Source of the DNA: Thermohalobaculum sp963822985
GTDB taxonomy: Bacteria; Pseudomonadota; Alphaproteobacteria; Rhodobacterales; Rhodobacteraceae
DNA: 64,000 nt
NCBI GenBank assembly: GCA_963822985.1
Contig: CAWGJU010000003.1
Location: 186,001 to 250,000, forward strand
Direction: 5' to 3'
The translations under genes and the position numbers were made by a program. Below, piece after piece: positions 49,842-57,977 of this stretch. Within the stretch, counting starts at the first letter, position 1; every line of letters starts with the position of its first letter. The notes beneath the pieces were generated by a model. It was not told where the DNA came from. It did no database searches and worked only from the letters and a program-made list of their open reading frames with translations.

Positions 49842-50870
49842 ATGCTCTTCACGCACCCCGACTTTGACGATCACGAGCAGGTGGTCTTCGCCCGCGACGC
49901 GGCGGCAGGGCTGACCGCGATCATTGCCGTGCACAACACCAATCTCGGCCCGGCGCTCGGCGGTTGCCGCATTTGGAAATACCCCGGCGAGGCGGAGGCC
50001 GTCGCCGACGTGCTGCGCCTCTCGCGCGGCATGACCTACAAGGCGGCGCTGGCCGGGCTGGCGCTCGGCGGCGGCAAGTCGGTGCTGCTCGCCGATGCGC
50101 AGACCGAGAAGACGCCGGCGATGATGCGCGCCATGGGCCGCGCGGTCCAGCGCCTGGCCGGGCGCTACATCGTCGCCGAGGATGTCGGTGCCACGGTCGC
50201 CGACATGGACGAGATCGCGCGCGAGACGGCGCATGTCTCGGGCACATCGGCCAATGTGGGCGACCCCTCGCCCTGGACCGCGCGCGGCGTCTTTCTCGCC
50301 ATGCAGGCGGCGGCGCGGCACCGCTGGGGCAGCGGCGTCGGGGGCCGCGTCGTGTCCGTGACGGGCCTCGGCCATGTCGGCTCGAACCTCTGCCGGCACC
50401 TGACCGGCGCCGGCGCCCGGCTGATCGTCTCGGACATCCGCGGCGAGGCGGTGCGGCGCGTGGTCGAGGAGACCGGGGCCGCGCCGATCGAGCCCGAGGC
50501 CGCACATGCCGCCGAGGCCGACATCTTCGCGCCATGCGCGCTCGGCGCCGGGCTGAACGCCCGCACGATCCCGGAGATCGCCGCACAGATCGTCTGCGGC
50601 GCGGCCAACAATCAGCTGGCGACGACCGAGGACGGCGAGCGGCTCGCGGCACGAGGCATTCTCTACGCGCCTGATTATCTGGCCAATGCCGGCGGGCTCG
50701 TCTCGGTCGCGCGCGTCAGGCTCGGCATGTCCGAATCCGAGGCGGAAGCGAAGGTGCAGGCGATCCCCGAGACGCTGATCCAGGTCTTCCGCTCGGCCGA
50801 GCAGCAGGGCACGCACCCCGCAGCGGCAGCCGATCGCCTGGCGGAAAGCCGCTTCCGCGCCGCCGCCTGA
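49842..50870 (+). CDS. Leucine-dehydrogenase-type amino acid dehydrogenase
   Basis: A 342-residue Glu/Leu/Phe/Val dehydrogenase that deaminates branched-chain (or related) amino acids with NAD. The catalytic Lys lies in LALGGGKSVLLAD (about 78) and earlier NLGPALGGCRIWKYP, and the NAD motif in VSVTGLGHVGSNLCRHL (about 168). GGCR and the length fit leucine dehydrogenase better than glutamate dehydrogenase. GGAGG precedes ATG 49842. It diverges from serC across a 379-bp spacer holding the serC leader candidate and otherwise nothing recognisable. Confidence 0.88.
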   Translation: MLFTHPDFDDHEQVVFARDAAAGLTAIIAVHNTNLGPALGGCRIWKYPGEAEAVADVLRLSRGMTYKAALAGLALGGGKSVLLADAQTEKTPAMMRAMGRAVQRLAGRYIVAEDVGATVADMDEIARETAHVSGTSANVGDPSPWTARGVFLAMQAAARHRWGSGVGGRVVSVTGLGHVGSNLCRHLTGAGARLIVSDIRGEAVRRVVEETGAAPIEPEAAHAAEADIFAPCALGAGLNARTIPEIAAQIVCGAANNQLATTEDGERLAARGILYAPDYLANAGGLVSVARVRLGMSESEAEAKVQAIPETLIQVFRSAEQQGTHPAAAADRLAESRFRAAA

Positions 50871-50894
50871 GCCTCGACCAATTCGTCCCGCGTG

Positions 50895-50976
50895 ACCACT
50901 ACCGCCCGGCTTGACCGGGCGATCTCACACCACTCGCGAAGACGCCCCGGTCGATCCGGGGCATGGCGTTAGTGGT
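50895..50976. repeat. Long inverted repeat element, 82 bp
   Basis: ACCACTACCGCC (50895-50906) and GGCGTTAGTGGT (50965-50976) are inverted with one mismatch, and inside them CGCCCGGCTTGACCGGGCG and GCCCCGGTCGATCCGGGGC form further stems. It lies between convergent genes. A related copy is at 62765-62838. It resembles the GACCGGGCGATCTC palindromes common between alphaproteobacterial genes. Confidence 0.65.
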
Positions 50977-50991
50977 TGCCGGCGCGCGCGC

Positions 50992-51606
50992 TCAGCTCCC
51001 CAATCCCTGGTGGGCGGCATCGCCCCAAAGCTCCTCGATGCGCTGGTCGCGGCCGCAGTTCCAGCGGTAGAATTTGTACTGCAGCGGGTTCTTCTTGTAG
51101 TAATCCTGATGATAGCCCTCGGCCGGCCAGAAGGTCGCGGCGGGCAGGATGGGCGTCACGATCTCCTGCCCCAGCGCGCCGGCGGCCTCGGTTTTCGATG
51201 CCTCGGCCGCCTGCCGCCCGGCGTCGTCAGCCGCGAAGACAGCCGTCCGGTAGCTGTCGCCCCGGTCGCAGAACTGGCCGCCGGCATCGGTCGGGTCGAC
51301 CGTCCGCCAGAAGATGTCGACCAGCTCGCCATAGCTGACGCGATCGGGGTCATAGGTCACCTCGACGGCCTCGTAATGGCCGGTGCCGCCATGGCTGACC
51401 TGCTCGTAAGTGGGGTTGTCGACGCTGCCGCCGGTATAGCCGGACACGGTCTCGATCACGCCCGGCGCCTTGTCGAAGTCGGCCTCCACGCACCAGAAGC
51501 ACCCGCCGGCGAAAACCGCCTTCTGCGGCTCGGCGGCCATGGCCCCGGATCCCGCGCCAACGACGAGCGTGGCCAGCATGCCCGCCGCGAACAGAACTTC
51601 ACGCAT
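50992..51606 (-). CDS. msrA: Periplasmic peptide-methionine (S)-S-oxide reductase MsrA
   Basis: A 204-residue MsrA that repairs methionine sulfoxide. A signal peptide (LFAAGMLATLVVGAGSGAMA, about 5-24) implies periplasmic action, unlike cytosolic MsrA. The catalytic Cys is in VFAGGCFWCVEADF (about 34), with GYTGGSVDNPTYEQV and EGYHQDYYKKNP. A resolving Cys is suggested by RWNCGRD near the C-terminus. ATG 51606 follows GGGAGGA; a Met 22 codons upstream gives no sensible leader. Confidence 0.92.
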   Translation of the reverse strand: MREVLFAAGMLATLVVGAGSGAMAAEPQKAVFAGGCFWCVEADFDKAPGVIETVSGYTGGSVDNPTYEQVSHGGTGHYEAVEVTYDPDRVSYGELVDIFWRTVDPTDAGGQFCDRGDSYRTAVFAADDAGRQAAEASKTEAAGALGQEIVTPILPAATFWPAEGYHQDYYKKNPLQYKFYRWNCGRDQRIEELWGDAAHQGLGS

Positions 51607-51798
51607 TTGGTCCTCCCAGGTTCTCCGGTGCATTTGGGGACGCCGCGCGGCATTGCCAGTTGGGCCACGCATCCGTGAGGCCCAGCGATGGCAACTGACC
51701 CGCGGCCGACACCAGCGCCCTCCTCTCCGCTTACGATAGGAGCCGGGGAAGCGGTCTCTTGGAGCCAGATGCTCCGCCGCGCCCGGCGAGCGGAACGG

Positions 51799-53139
51799 CT
51801 ATTTCGCCGCCGCGCCAACCGCGCCGCAGATGTCGTCGACGACGGAGGCGAGCAGCACCGGATCGCCGGCCTCGCCCATCACCCGGATCAGGGGCTCGGT
51901 ACCCGAGGCGCGGATGACCAGGCGGCCCTGACCATTGAGGCGCGCCTCGCCCGACGCGATCGCGGCGCGCACGGTCACGTCCTCGAGCGGGCGGGCCGCC
52001 GGGTTGAAGCGCACGTTCTTGAGCAACTGCGGCACCGGCTCGAAGAGCCGGCAGAGCTCGGAGGCGGACTTGCCGTCCTCGACCAGCGCCGCCAGCACCT
52101 GCAGCGCCGCCAGAAGCCCGTCGCCCGTGGTCACATGGTCGGACATGATGATGTGGCCCGACTGCTCGCCGCCCAGATTGAAGCCTCCGGCGCGCATCTC
52201 CTCGACGACATAGCGATCGCCGACCCGCGTGCGGCGGAGCGCGATGCCATGCCTGGCGAGCACCTGCTCGAGGCCCAGGTTCGACATGACCGTGGCGACG
52301 AGCGTGTTGCCGGCGAGATTGCCGCCGGCGGCCCATCGGGTCGCGATCAGCGCCATGATCTGGTCGCCGTCGACGATGCGCCCCGTCTCGTCGATGATGT
52401 GCACGCGGTCGGCATCGCCGTCGAGCGCGATGCCGAGATCGGCGCGCTCGTCGACCACCGTCTTCTGGCAGAGCGCCGGGTCGGTCGAGCCGCAGCCGAG
52501 GTTGATGTTCTCGCCATCGGGATTGGTGCCGATGCGGATGACTTCGGCGCCGAGCTCCCAAAGCACCTGGGGCGCCGTGCGGTAGGCGGCGCCATTGGCG
52601 CAGTCGACGACGATCTTGAGGCCGGAGAGCTGAAGCCGGCGCGGAAAGCTCATCTTGGCGAACTCGATATACCGGCCGCGCCCGTCCTCGAGGCGGACCG
52701 CCGAGCCGATATCGACGGGGTCGGCCAGGTCCGGCGCGCCCTCCATGCCGCGCTCGATCGCCGCCTCGTCATCGTCCGACAGCTTGAAGCCGTCAGGGCC
52801 GAAGAGCTTGATGCCGTTGTCCTCGAAAGGGTTGTGGCTGGCCGAGATCATCACGCCCATATCGGCGCGCAGGCTGCGGGTCAGCATGCCGACGGCCGGC
52901 GTCGGCACGGGGCCCAGGAAATCCACGTCCATGCCGACCGACAGGAACCCGGCGGCGAGCGCGTTCTCGATCATATAGCCCGAGCGGCGGGTGTCCTTGC
53001 CTATGACGACGCGGTGGCGGTGCGCGCCGTTCGTGAAGTGCCGCCCGGCCGCCATGCCGAGTCGCATCGCGATCTCGGCGGTCATCGGGTGCGCGTTGGC
53101 GCGCCCGCGGACCCCATCGGTGCCGAATAGCTTGCGCAT
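51799..53139 (-). CDS. glmM: Phosphoglucosamine mutase
   Basis: A 446-residue enzyme converting glucosamine-6-phosphate to the 1-phosphate for UDP-GlcNAc and peptidoglycan. Visible: LFGTDGVRGRAN (3-14), phosphoserine site VMISASHNPFEDNG (Ser near 100), the metal loop DGDADR (about 240) and C-terminal RASGTEPLIRVM. Full length. Starts 3 bases after the folP stop, the common folP-glmM pairing. Confidence 0.97.
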   Translation of the reverse strand: MRKLFGTDGVRGRANAHPMTAEIAMRLGMAAGRHFTNGAHRHRVVIGKDTRRSGYMIENALAAGFLSVGMDVDFLGPVPTPAVGMLTRSLRADMGVMISASHNPFEDNGIKLFGPDGFKLSDDDEAAIERGMEGAPDLADPVDIGSAVRLEDGRGRYIEFAKMSFPRRLQLSGLKIVVDCANGAAYRTAPQVLWELGAEVIRIGTNPDGENINLGCGSTDPALCQKTVVDERADLGIALDGDADRVHIIDETGRIVDGDQIMALIATRWAAGGNLAGNTLVATVMSNLGLEQVLARHGIALRRTRVGDRYVVEEMRAGGFNLGGEQSGHIIMSDHVTTGDGLLAALQVLAALVEDGKSASELCRLFEPVPQLLKNVRFNPAARPLEDVTVRAAIASGEARLNGQGRLVIRASGTEPLIRVMGEAGDPVLLASVVDDICGAVGAAAK

Positions 53140-53142
53140 GAT

Positions 53143-54171
53143 CTAGCCCTCCTCCAGCGCCTGCCAGACGCGCACGGCCTGAACCGTCTCGGCAACGTCG
53201 TGCACGCGCAGCATCTGAATCCCCTGCCCCAGCCCGGCGAGCGCCGCCGCGATCGAGCCGCCCGCCCGACGCGCCGGCACGGCCTCGCCCGAGAGCCGCC
53301 CGATGAACCCCTTCCGCGAGACGCCCAGCAGCACGGCGCAACCCAGCCCCTGCAGCAGCGACAGCCGCCGGATCAGCGCGATGTTGTGCTCCATTGTCTT
53401 GCCGAAACCTATCCCCGGATCGACCAAGATGCGGTTGCGGGCGATCCCCGCGGCCTCTGCCGCGGCGACGCGCTCTGCCAGGAAACCGTGAACATCCAGC
53501 AACACGTCGTCATAGACCGGATCGTCCTGCATGGTCTTGGGATCGCCGCGGGCATGCATCAGGCAGACTGCCTCGGCGCCGGCCGCGGCATCGGCGGCCG
53601 CCGGATCGTGGGTCAGAGCCGAGACGTCGTTGATCATACGCGCCCCGGCCGCGAGCGCCGCGCGCATGACCGCGGCCTTTCGCGTGTCGACCGAAATCGG
53701 CGCCGGGCAGCCGGCGGCGACGAGACCCTCGATGACCGGCAGCACGCGGTCGCATTCCGCCGCAGGGTCGGTCGGGTCCGAGCCCGGCCGCGTCGACTCG
53801 CCGCCGATGTCCAGCAAATCCGCCCCGGCCTCGACGAGGGCCAGCGCATGCTCAACGGCCGCCTCGGCCGAGCCGAGCAGCCCGCCATCCGAAAAGCTGT
53901 CGGGCGTGACGTTGACGATGCCCATCACGCAAGGCCTGTCGAGCGCGAGGCCCATCACCGCGGACCTGCGCCCAGTGGAGCGCTCGACAGCCTCCGCCGC
54001 CTCGGGCCACAACGCCTCGACCGCATCGGTCGGCAGTATCTCGGCGAGCTGGCCGCGCGCCAGCACCTCGACCTCCCGAAAGCCGACGAGGCCGCCGCCC
54101 AGCGGGCGTGCGCCCGGCAAGCTGCGCGAACAGGGGATCGGGCGGAAATATCGAGCGGACGCGGTTTGCAC
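53143..54171 (-). CDS. folP: Dihydropteroate synthase
   Basis: A 342-residue enzyme joining p-aminobenzoate to dihydropterin pyrophosphate, the sulfonamide target. Motifs: VMGIVNVTPDSFSDGG (about 82), DIGGESTRPGSDP, SVDTRKAAVMRAAL, MHARGDPKTMQ and the GVSRKGFIG loop. It is longer than the usual 280 residues because of an N-terminal extension of about 75 residues, also seen in other Alphaproteobacteria. The start is GTG 54171, preceded by AAGGAG. folP and glmM form one operon. Confidence 0.95.
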   Translation of the reverse strand: MQTASARYFRPIPCSRSLPGARPLGGGLVGFREVEVLARGQLAEILPTDAVEALWPEAAEAVERSTGRRSAVMGLALDRPCVMGIVNVTPDSFSDGGLLGSAEAAVEHALALVEAGADLLDIGGESTRPGSDPTDPAAECDRVLPVIEGLVAAGCPAPISVDTRKAAVMRAALAAGARMINDVSALTHDPAAADAAAGAEAVCLMHARGDPKTMQDDPVYDDVLLDVHGFLAERVAAAEAAGIARNRILVDPGIGFGKTMEHNIALIRRLSLLQGLGCAVLLGVSRKGFIGRLSGEAVPARRAGGSIAAALAGLGQGIQMLRVHDVAETVQAVRVWQALEEG

Positions 54172-54335
54172 GGCGGCTCCTTACCTCACGCGAGCGGAAG
54201 CGGCAATCCGGGAGGATTTTCTCATATTCAGATGTGAAATAATCAGTGATTGCTAATCTGCTGGTGGAATATTGAATTCTACGCGGCCTGCTGGCACCTT
54301 CCTGCCCATAGAGACCCAGAGCGTGGAGAAATCGG
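54172..54335. promoter_or_regulatory. AT-rich divergent promoter region of folP and the cys operon
   Basis: The 164-bp spacer includes about 54215-54285, markedly more AT-rich than anything nearby (for example GATGTGAAATAATCAGTGAT). It must carry outward promoters for both units, but I see no convincing -35/-10 pair or CysB-like operator. Confidence 0.45.
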
Positions 54336-54650
54336 ATGGCCAAGAGCTTCAACCCCGCCGTTCTGACCGCCAATCATCTGGCTGAAGGCCATTCCGTTTT
54401 CCTGGCGGCCGATGGCTGGTCGTCGCGGATCGACGCCGCGCTGGTGGCTCTGACGCCCGAGCAGGCCGACGAGCTTGCGGCGCTCGGCAATCGCTTCGTC
54501 CAGGCGAACGAGATCGTCGGGCCCTATCTGGTCGACGTGGCGCTGGAGGGCGGCGCCCCCGTGCCCCTGCTGCGCCGCGAACGCATCCGCGCGGACGGGC
54601 GGCCGAGCGTGCCCGTGGGCAGGTTGGTCGAGGCGCGCGTCGCCGCGTAG
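54336..54650 (+). CDS. DUF2849 protein at the head of the cys operon
   Basis: A 104-residue protein with no known function. Family features: FNPAVLTANHLAEGHSVFL, then DGWSSRIDAALVALTPEQA and YLVDVALEGGAPVPLL. DUF2849 genes regularly precede the sulfite reductase gene in Alphaproteobacteria, so a part in sulfite reduction is likely from context. Start ATG 54336 has GTGGAG upstream. A 114-bp gap with a palindrome precedes cysI. Confidence 0.82.
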   Translation: MAKSFNPAVLTANHLAEGHSVFLAADGWSSRIDAALVALTPEQADELAALGNRFVQANEIVGPYLVDVALEGGAPVPLLRRERIRADGRPSVPVGRLVEARVAA

Positions 54651-54711
54651 TCGTGGGTCTCGCCACCTTACCGCTCACCTTTGAATGGGGCCGTAACCAG
54701 CGTCGCATCGT

Positions 54712-54742
54712 CCGTAGGGTGGGTACCCAACCCACCTTAGCG
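54712..54742. repeat. GTAGGGTGGG palindrome between DUF2849 gene and cysI
   Basis: GGGTGGG and CCCACC form a hairpin, flanked by GTA and TTAGCGTAACCCGCC. This is the wording of a widely spread bacterial interspersed repeat, and it matches the copies at 28071 and 56920. Confidence 0.6.
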
Positions 54743-54764
54743 TAACCCGCCCCCGGAGAGCGCC

Positions 54765-56426
54765 ATGTACCGCTATGACGAATTCGATCACCGCTTCGTC
54801 GCCGAGCGCACGGCCGAGTTCCGCGGCCAGGTGGCGCGGCGGCTGGACGGCAGCTTGACGGAGGACGAGTTCAAGCCGCTGCGGCTTATGAACGGCCTCT
54901 ACTTGCAGCTGCACGCCTACATGCTGCGCGTCGCCATCCCCTATGGCACGCTCAGCCCGGTCCAGATGCGCAAGCTGGCCGAGATCGCCGAGCGCTGGGA
55001 CAAGGGCTATGGCCACTTCACCACGCGGCAGAACATCCAGTTCAACTGGCCAAAGCTGCGCGACGTGCCCGACATGCTCGACGCGCTCGCGACCGTCGAG
55101 ATGCACGCCATCCAGACCAGCGGCAATTGCATCCGGAACGTGACCTCGGACCCTTACGCCGTCGTCGCGCCCGAGGAGGTCGAAGACCCGCGAATCACTG
55201 CCGAGCTGATCCGCCAGTGGTCGAGCCTGCACCCCGAGTTCACCTTCCTGGGGCGCAAGTTCAAGATCGCCGTCACGGGGTCCGACGAGGACCGCGTGGC
55301 GCTGAAGCTGCACGACATCGGCGTCCAGCTGGTCCGCCGCGGCCCGGAAAGCAATGACGAGGTGGGGTATCGCATCCTGGTCGGCGGCGGCATGGGCCGG
55401 ACGCCCATGATCGCGCACGAGCTCCGCGACTTCCTGCCCCGCGACGAGCTGCTGCCCTATCTCGAGGCGGCGCTGCGCGTCTACAATCTGCACGGAAGGC
55501 GGGACAACAAGTTCAAGGCCCGCATCAAGATCCTGGTGCACGAGATCGGCATCGAGGCGTATCGGTCGCAGGTCGAGGCCGAGTTCGCGGCCATGGACCG
55601 CGCCGCCGTCGTAGCGCCGCCGGAGGAGCTCGCCCGCATCGCCGCTTGTTTCGCGCCGCCCGAACTGCCGGCGCAGGCCGCGGAGAACGCGGGTTTCGAG
55701 CGGGCCAGGAAGGCCGACCCCGCTTTCGCGGCCTGGGTCGAGCGCAACACCTATCCACACCGCGTGCCGGGATATGTCGCCGCCACCATATCGCTGAAGC
55801 CGATCGGCGGCGCGCCGGGAGATGCCACTGCCGAGCAGATGCGGGCGATGGCCGACCTGGCCGAGCGGTTCTCCCGAAGCGAGCTGCGGGTCACGCACGA
55901 GCAGAACATCGTGCTGCCGCATGTCGCGCTGGGCGAACTGCACGCCGTCTTCCGCGGGCTGGCCGGCATCGGGCTCGACGCGCCGAACAAGGGCCTGGTC
56001 ACCGACATCATCGCCTGCCCGGGGCTCGACTACTGCGCGCTGGCCACCGCCCGGTCGATCCCGGTCGCCCAGGCGATCAGCCGGCGCTTTGCAGACCCGG
56101 CGCGGCAAGCCGAGATCGGGCCGCTGGCGATCAAGATCAGCGGCTGCATCAACGCCTGCGGCCACCACCATGTCGGGCACATCGGCATTCTCGGTCTCGA
56201 CAAGGCGGGGATCGAATCCTACCAGATCACCCTCGGCGGCGACGCTACCGAGACGGCGGCGCTGGGCGAGCGCACCGGCCCGGGCTTTGGCTATGACGAG
56301 GTGCCGGGGGTCGTCGAGAAGATCGTCTCGACCTATCTCGCCCGGCGCGACGGGCCTGAGACCTTCCTGCAGACCTATCGCCGCATCGGCATGGCCCCGT
56401 TCAAGGAGGCGCTCTATGCTGCTTGA
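54765..56426 (+). CDS. cysI: Assimilatory nitrite/sulfite reductase, CysI type
   Basis: A 553-residue siroheme and [4Fe-4S] enzyme that reduces sulfite to sulfide (or nitrite to ammonia). The ferrite-type half-repeats include GHFTTRQNIQFNW (about 84) and RVTHEQNIVLPHV. Cluster Cys residues are in IACPGLDYCALA (about 416) and ISGCINACGHHH (about 458). Linkage to cysH and DUF934 favours sulfite. ATG 54765 follows GGAGAG. Its stop overlaps the start of the next gene by 11 bp. Confidence 0.93.
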   Translation: MYRYDEFDHRFVAERTAEFRGQVARRLDGSLTEDEFKPLRLMNGLYLQLHAYMLRVAIPYGTLSPVQMRKLAEIAERWDKGYGHFTTRQNIQFNWPKLRDVPDMLDALATVEMHAIQTSGNCIRNVTSDPYAVVAPEEVEDPRITAELIRQWSSLHPEFTFLGRKFKIAVTGSDEDRVALKLHDIGVQLVRRGPESNDEVGYRILVGGGMGRTPMIAHELRDFLPRDELLPYLEAALRVYNLHGRRDNKFKARIKILVHEIGIEAYRSQVEAEFAAMDRAAVVAPPEELARIAACFAPPELPAQAAENAGFERARKADPAFAAWVERNTYPHRVPGYVAATISLKPIGGAPGDATAEQMRAMADLAERFSRSELRVTHEQNIVLPHVALGELHAVFRGLAGIGLDAPNKGLVTDIIACPGLDYCALATARSIPVAQAISRRFADPARQAEIGPLAIKISGCINACGHHHVGHIGILGLDKAGIESYQITLGGDATETAALGERTGPGFGYDEVPGVVEKIVSTYLARRDGPETFLQTYRRIGMAPFKEALYAA

Positions 56427-56925
56427 TCGAAACGGCGAGCTCGAGGAGCTGTGGGCCCCCGTGGCCGACCACGAGCCCCTGCCCGAGATGGGCTATGCGC
56501 TCGTGCCGATCGCCCGGCTGGCCGAGGCGCTGGAGCATGGCGGGCTCTATCTGGGAGTCGAGATCCCGAACCATTGCGAGCCGGCCAAGCTGGCACCGCA
56601 TTTCGACCGGCTGGGGCTGATCTCCATCGACTTCCCCAGCTTTGCCGATGGTCGGGGCTTCTCAATCGCCGCCAAGCTGCGCGAGACGGGCTTTCGCGGC
56701 CGGCTGCGCGCCTCGGGCCCCGTCATCGCCGACCAGTTCGCCTATCTGCTGGCCTGCGGCTTCGACGAGGTGCTGGTGCCCGACGCGGTGGCGCTGCGCC
56801 AGCCGGCCGAGCAGTGGGTGCGCCAGCTCTCGGCCGTGACGCTGGCCTATCAGCGCGGGCGTCCGGTCCGCGCCTCGATCTTGGACCAGCGCCGCGCCGG
56901 CAAGGGCGAGGCGCCCGGTCGTTAG
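56416..56925 (+). CDS. DUF934 protein of the sulfite reductase operon
   Basis: A 169-residue protein; the ATG lies inside the cysI 3' end, so translation is coupled. Family wording: LGVEIPNHCEPAKLAPHF, then LISIDFPSFADGRGFSIAAKLRE and GPVIADQFAYLLACGFDEV. DUF934 members occur almost always beside cysI or nirA-like genes and are thought to help assembly or electron supply of the reductase, a role not proved. Confidence 0.85.
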   Translation: MLLDRNGELEELWAPVADHEPLPEMGYALVPIARLAEALEHGGLYLGVEIPNHCEPAKLAPHFDRLGLISIDFPSFADGRGFSIAAKLRETGFRGRLRASGPVIADQFAYLLACGFDEVLVPDAVALRQPAEQWVRQLSAVTLAYQRGRPVRASILDQRRAGKGEAPGR

Positions 56926-56949
56926 GGTGGGGCTCCCCCCAGAGTAACG
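56920..56949. repeat. CGTTAGGGTGGGG palindrome between DUF934 gene and cysH
   Basis: CGTTA and TAACG form the outer stem and GGGTGGGG pairs with CCCCCC inside. Overlaps the 3' end of the DUF934 gene and occupies most of the 36-bp gap before cysH; related to the repeats at 28071 and 54712. Confidence 0.5.
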
Positions 56950-56961
56950 TGCGAGACCGCC

Positions 56962-57726
56962 ATGCCCTGCAAGCCGCTCCGGCTCGGCCCCGTCGGCAAT
57001 GCCGAGGTGTTGAACCGCATTCACGCCGAGAGCACCGCCGAGGCGCTGCTCGACCATGTGATCCGCTGCGAGTACCCGGGCGAGATCGCGCTCGTCTCGT
57101 CCTTCGGCGCGGACGCGGCGGTGCTGCTGCACATGGTCAGCCGAATTGACAGGGCCGTGCCGGTCCTGTTCCTCGAGACGGGCATGCTGTTTCCGGAGAC
57201 GCTGGGCTATCAGCGGGACCTTGCGGACCGCTTCGGCCTGGCCGATGTGCGCCTGATCCGGCCCGACCCGCAGGATCTGGAGATGCTCGACCCCGGCGAC
57301 GAGCTGCACGCCGAGAACCCCGACGGCTGCTGCTATATCCGCAAGACGCTGCCGCTGCGTCGCGCCCTCGCCCCTTTCGCCGCCTCGATCTCCGGGCGCA
57401 AGCGCCACCAGGCGGCGACGCGGGCTGCGTTGCCTCTGTTCGAGGCCGAGAATGGGCCGCGGCTGAAGGTGAACCCGCTGGCGCGCTGGTCGGCCGAGCA
57501 GGTGCCGGTCTATTTCGACCGGCACGCCCTGCCCCGCCATCCCCTGGTCGCGCGCGGCTACCCGTCGATCGGCTGCGCCCCCTGCACGACGCCGGTCGCG
57601 CCCGGCGAGGACGCGCGTGCCGGCCGCTGGCGCGGGCGCGACAAGGCGGAGTGCGGCATCCACTTCGACGGCAAGGCTTGGGTGCGCGAGCCGCGATCGA
57701 ACCATGTGCGCAAGGCGTTCAGCTGA
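56962..57726 (+). CDS. cysH: Adenylyl-sulfate reductase, thioredoxin type, [4Fe-4S]-containing (CysH)
   Basis: A 254-residue reductase making sulfite from APS (or PAPS). The P-loop-like SSFGADAAVLLHM is near 47. Cys pairs CC in DGCCYIRKTLPLRRAL (about 122-123) and CxxC in GCAPCTTPV (about 204-207) are those that bind the [4Fe-4S] cluster in APS-reducing enzymes, and the catalytic Cys is in KAECGIH (about 231). This fits direct APS reduction without a PAPS kinase step. It closes the DUF2849-cysI-DUF934-cysH operon. Confidence 0.93.
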   Translation: MPCKPLRLGPVGNAEVLNRIHAESTAEALLDHVIRCEYPGEIALVSSFGADAAVLLHMVSRIDRAVPVLFLETGMLFPETLGYQRDLADRFGLADVRLIRPDPQDLEMLDPGDELHAENPDGCCYIRKTLPLRRALAPFAASISGRKRHQAATRAALPLFEAENGPRLKVNPLARWSAEQVPVYFDRHALPRHPLVARGYPSIGCAPCTTPVAPGEDARAGRWRGRDKAECGIHFDGKAWVREPRSNHVRKAFS

Positions 57727-57740
57727 CCGGCGGGCCGTGA

Positions 57741-57757
57741 GTGGGGTGGAACCCCAC
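57741..57757. repeat. GTGGGGT palindrome after cysH
   Basis: A perfect 7-bp stem, GTGGGGT with ACCCCAC, loop GGA, 14 bp after the cysH stop. It may be the operon terminator or another copy of the GGGTGGG repeat family. Confidence 0.45.
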
Positions 57758-57920
57758 CCAACCTCTCGCCCAGTTTGGCAAGCTGTTTGGCAATCCGTTC
57801 AGCGAACTCTTTGTCGACCTGTTCGGCAAGCGTCGTTGGCGAACCTGTGCGGAAGGCGATGGGGAGTTTGCCAAGCCGGAGTCCTCGATGACAAAGTCCA
57901 TCCTGGTTGCGGGAAAATGT

Positions 57921-57941
57921 CCTCCCCGCAGGCGGGGGAGG
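57921..57941. repeat. CCTCCCC hairpin between cysH and gyrA
   Basis: CCTCCCC pairs with GGGGAGG around a short loop. It lies between convergent genes and is of the same type as the hairpin at 25261. Confidence 0.45.
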
Positions 57942-57977
57942 GGCGGGTCGCGCCCTGGGTGAGGCGTTGTCGTTCGG

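Noticed and set aside
49842..50870. Glutamate dehydrogenase as identity of the amino acid dehydrogenase
   Set aside because: At 342 residues it is too short, and the NLGPALGGCR and GGGKSV wording belongs to leucine/phenylalanine dehydrogenases.
57719..57962. Two small frames after cysH, one on each strand
   Set aside because: They share the same repeat-rich DNA, contain palindromes and have no supporting start signals.
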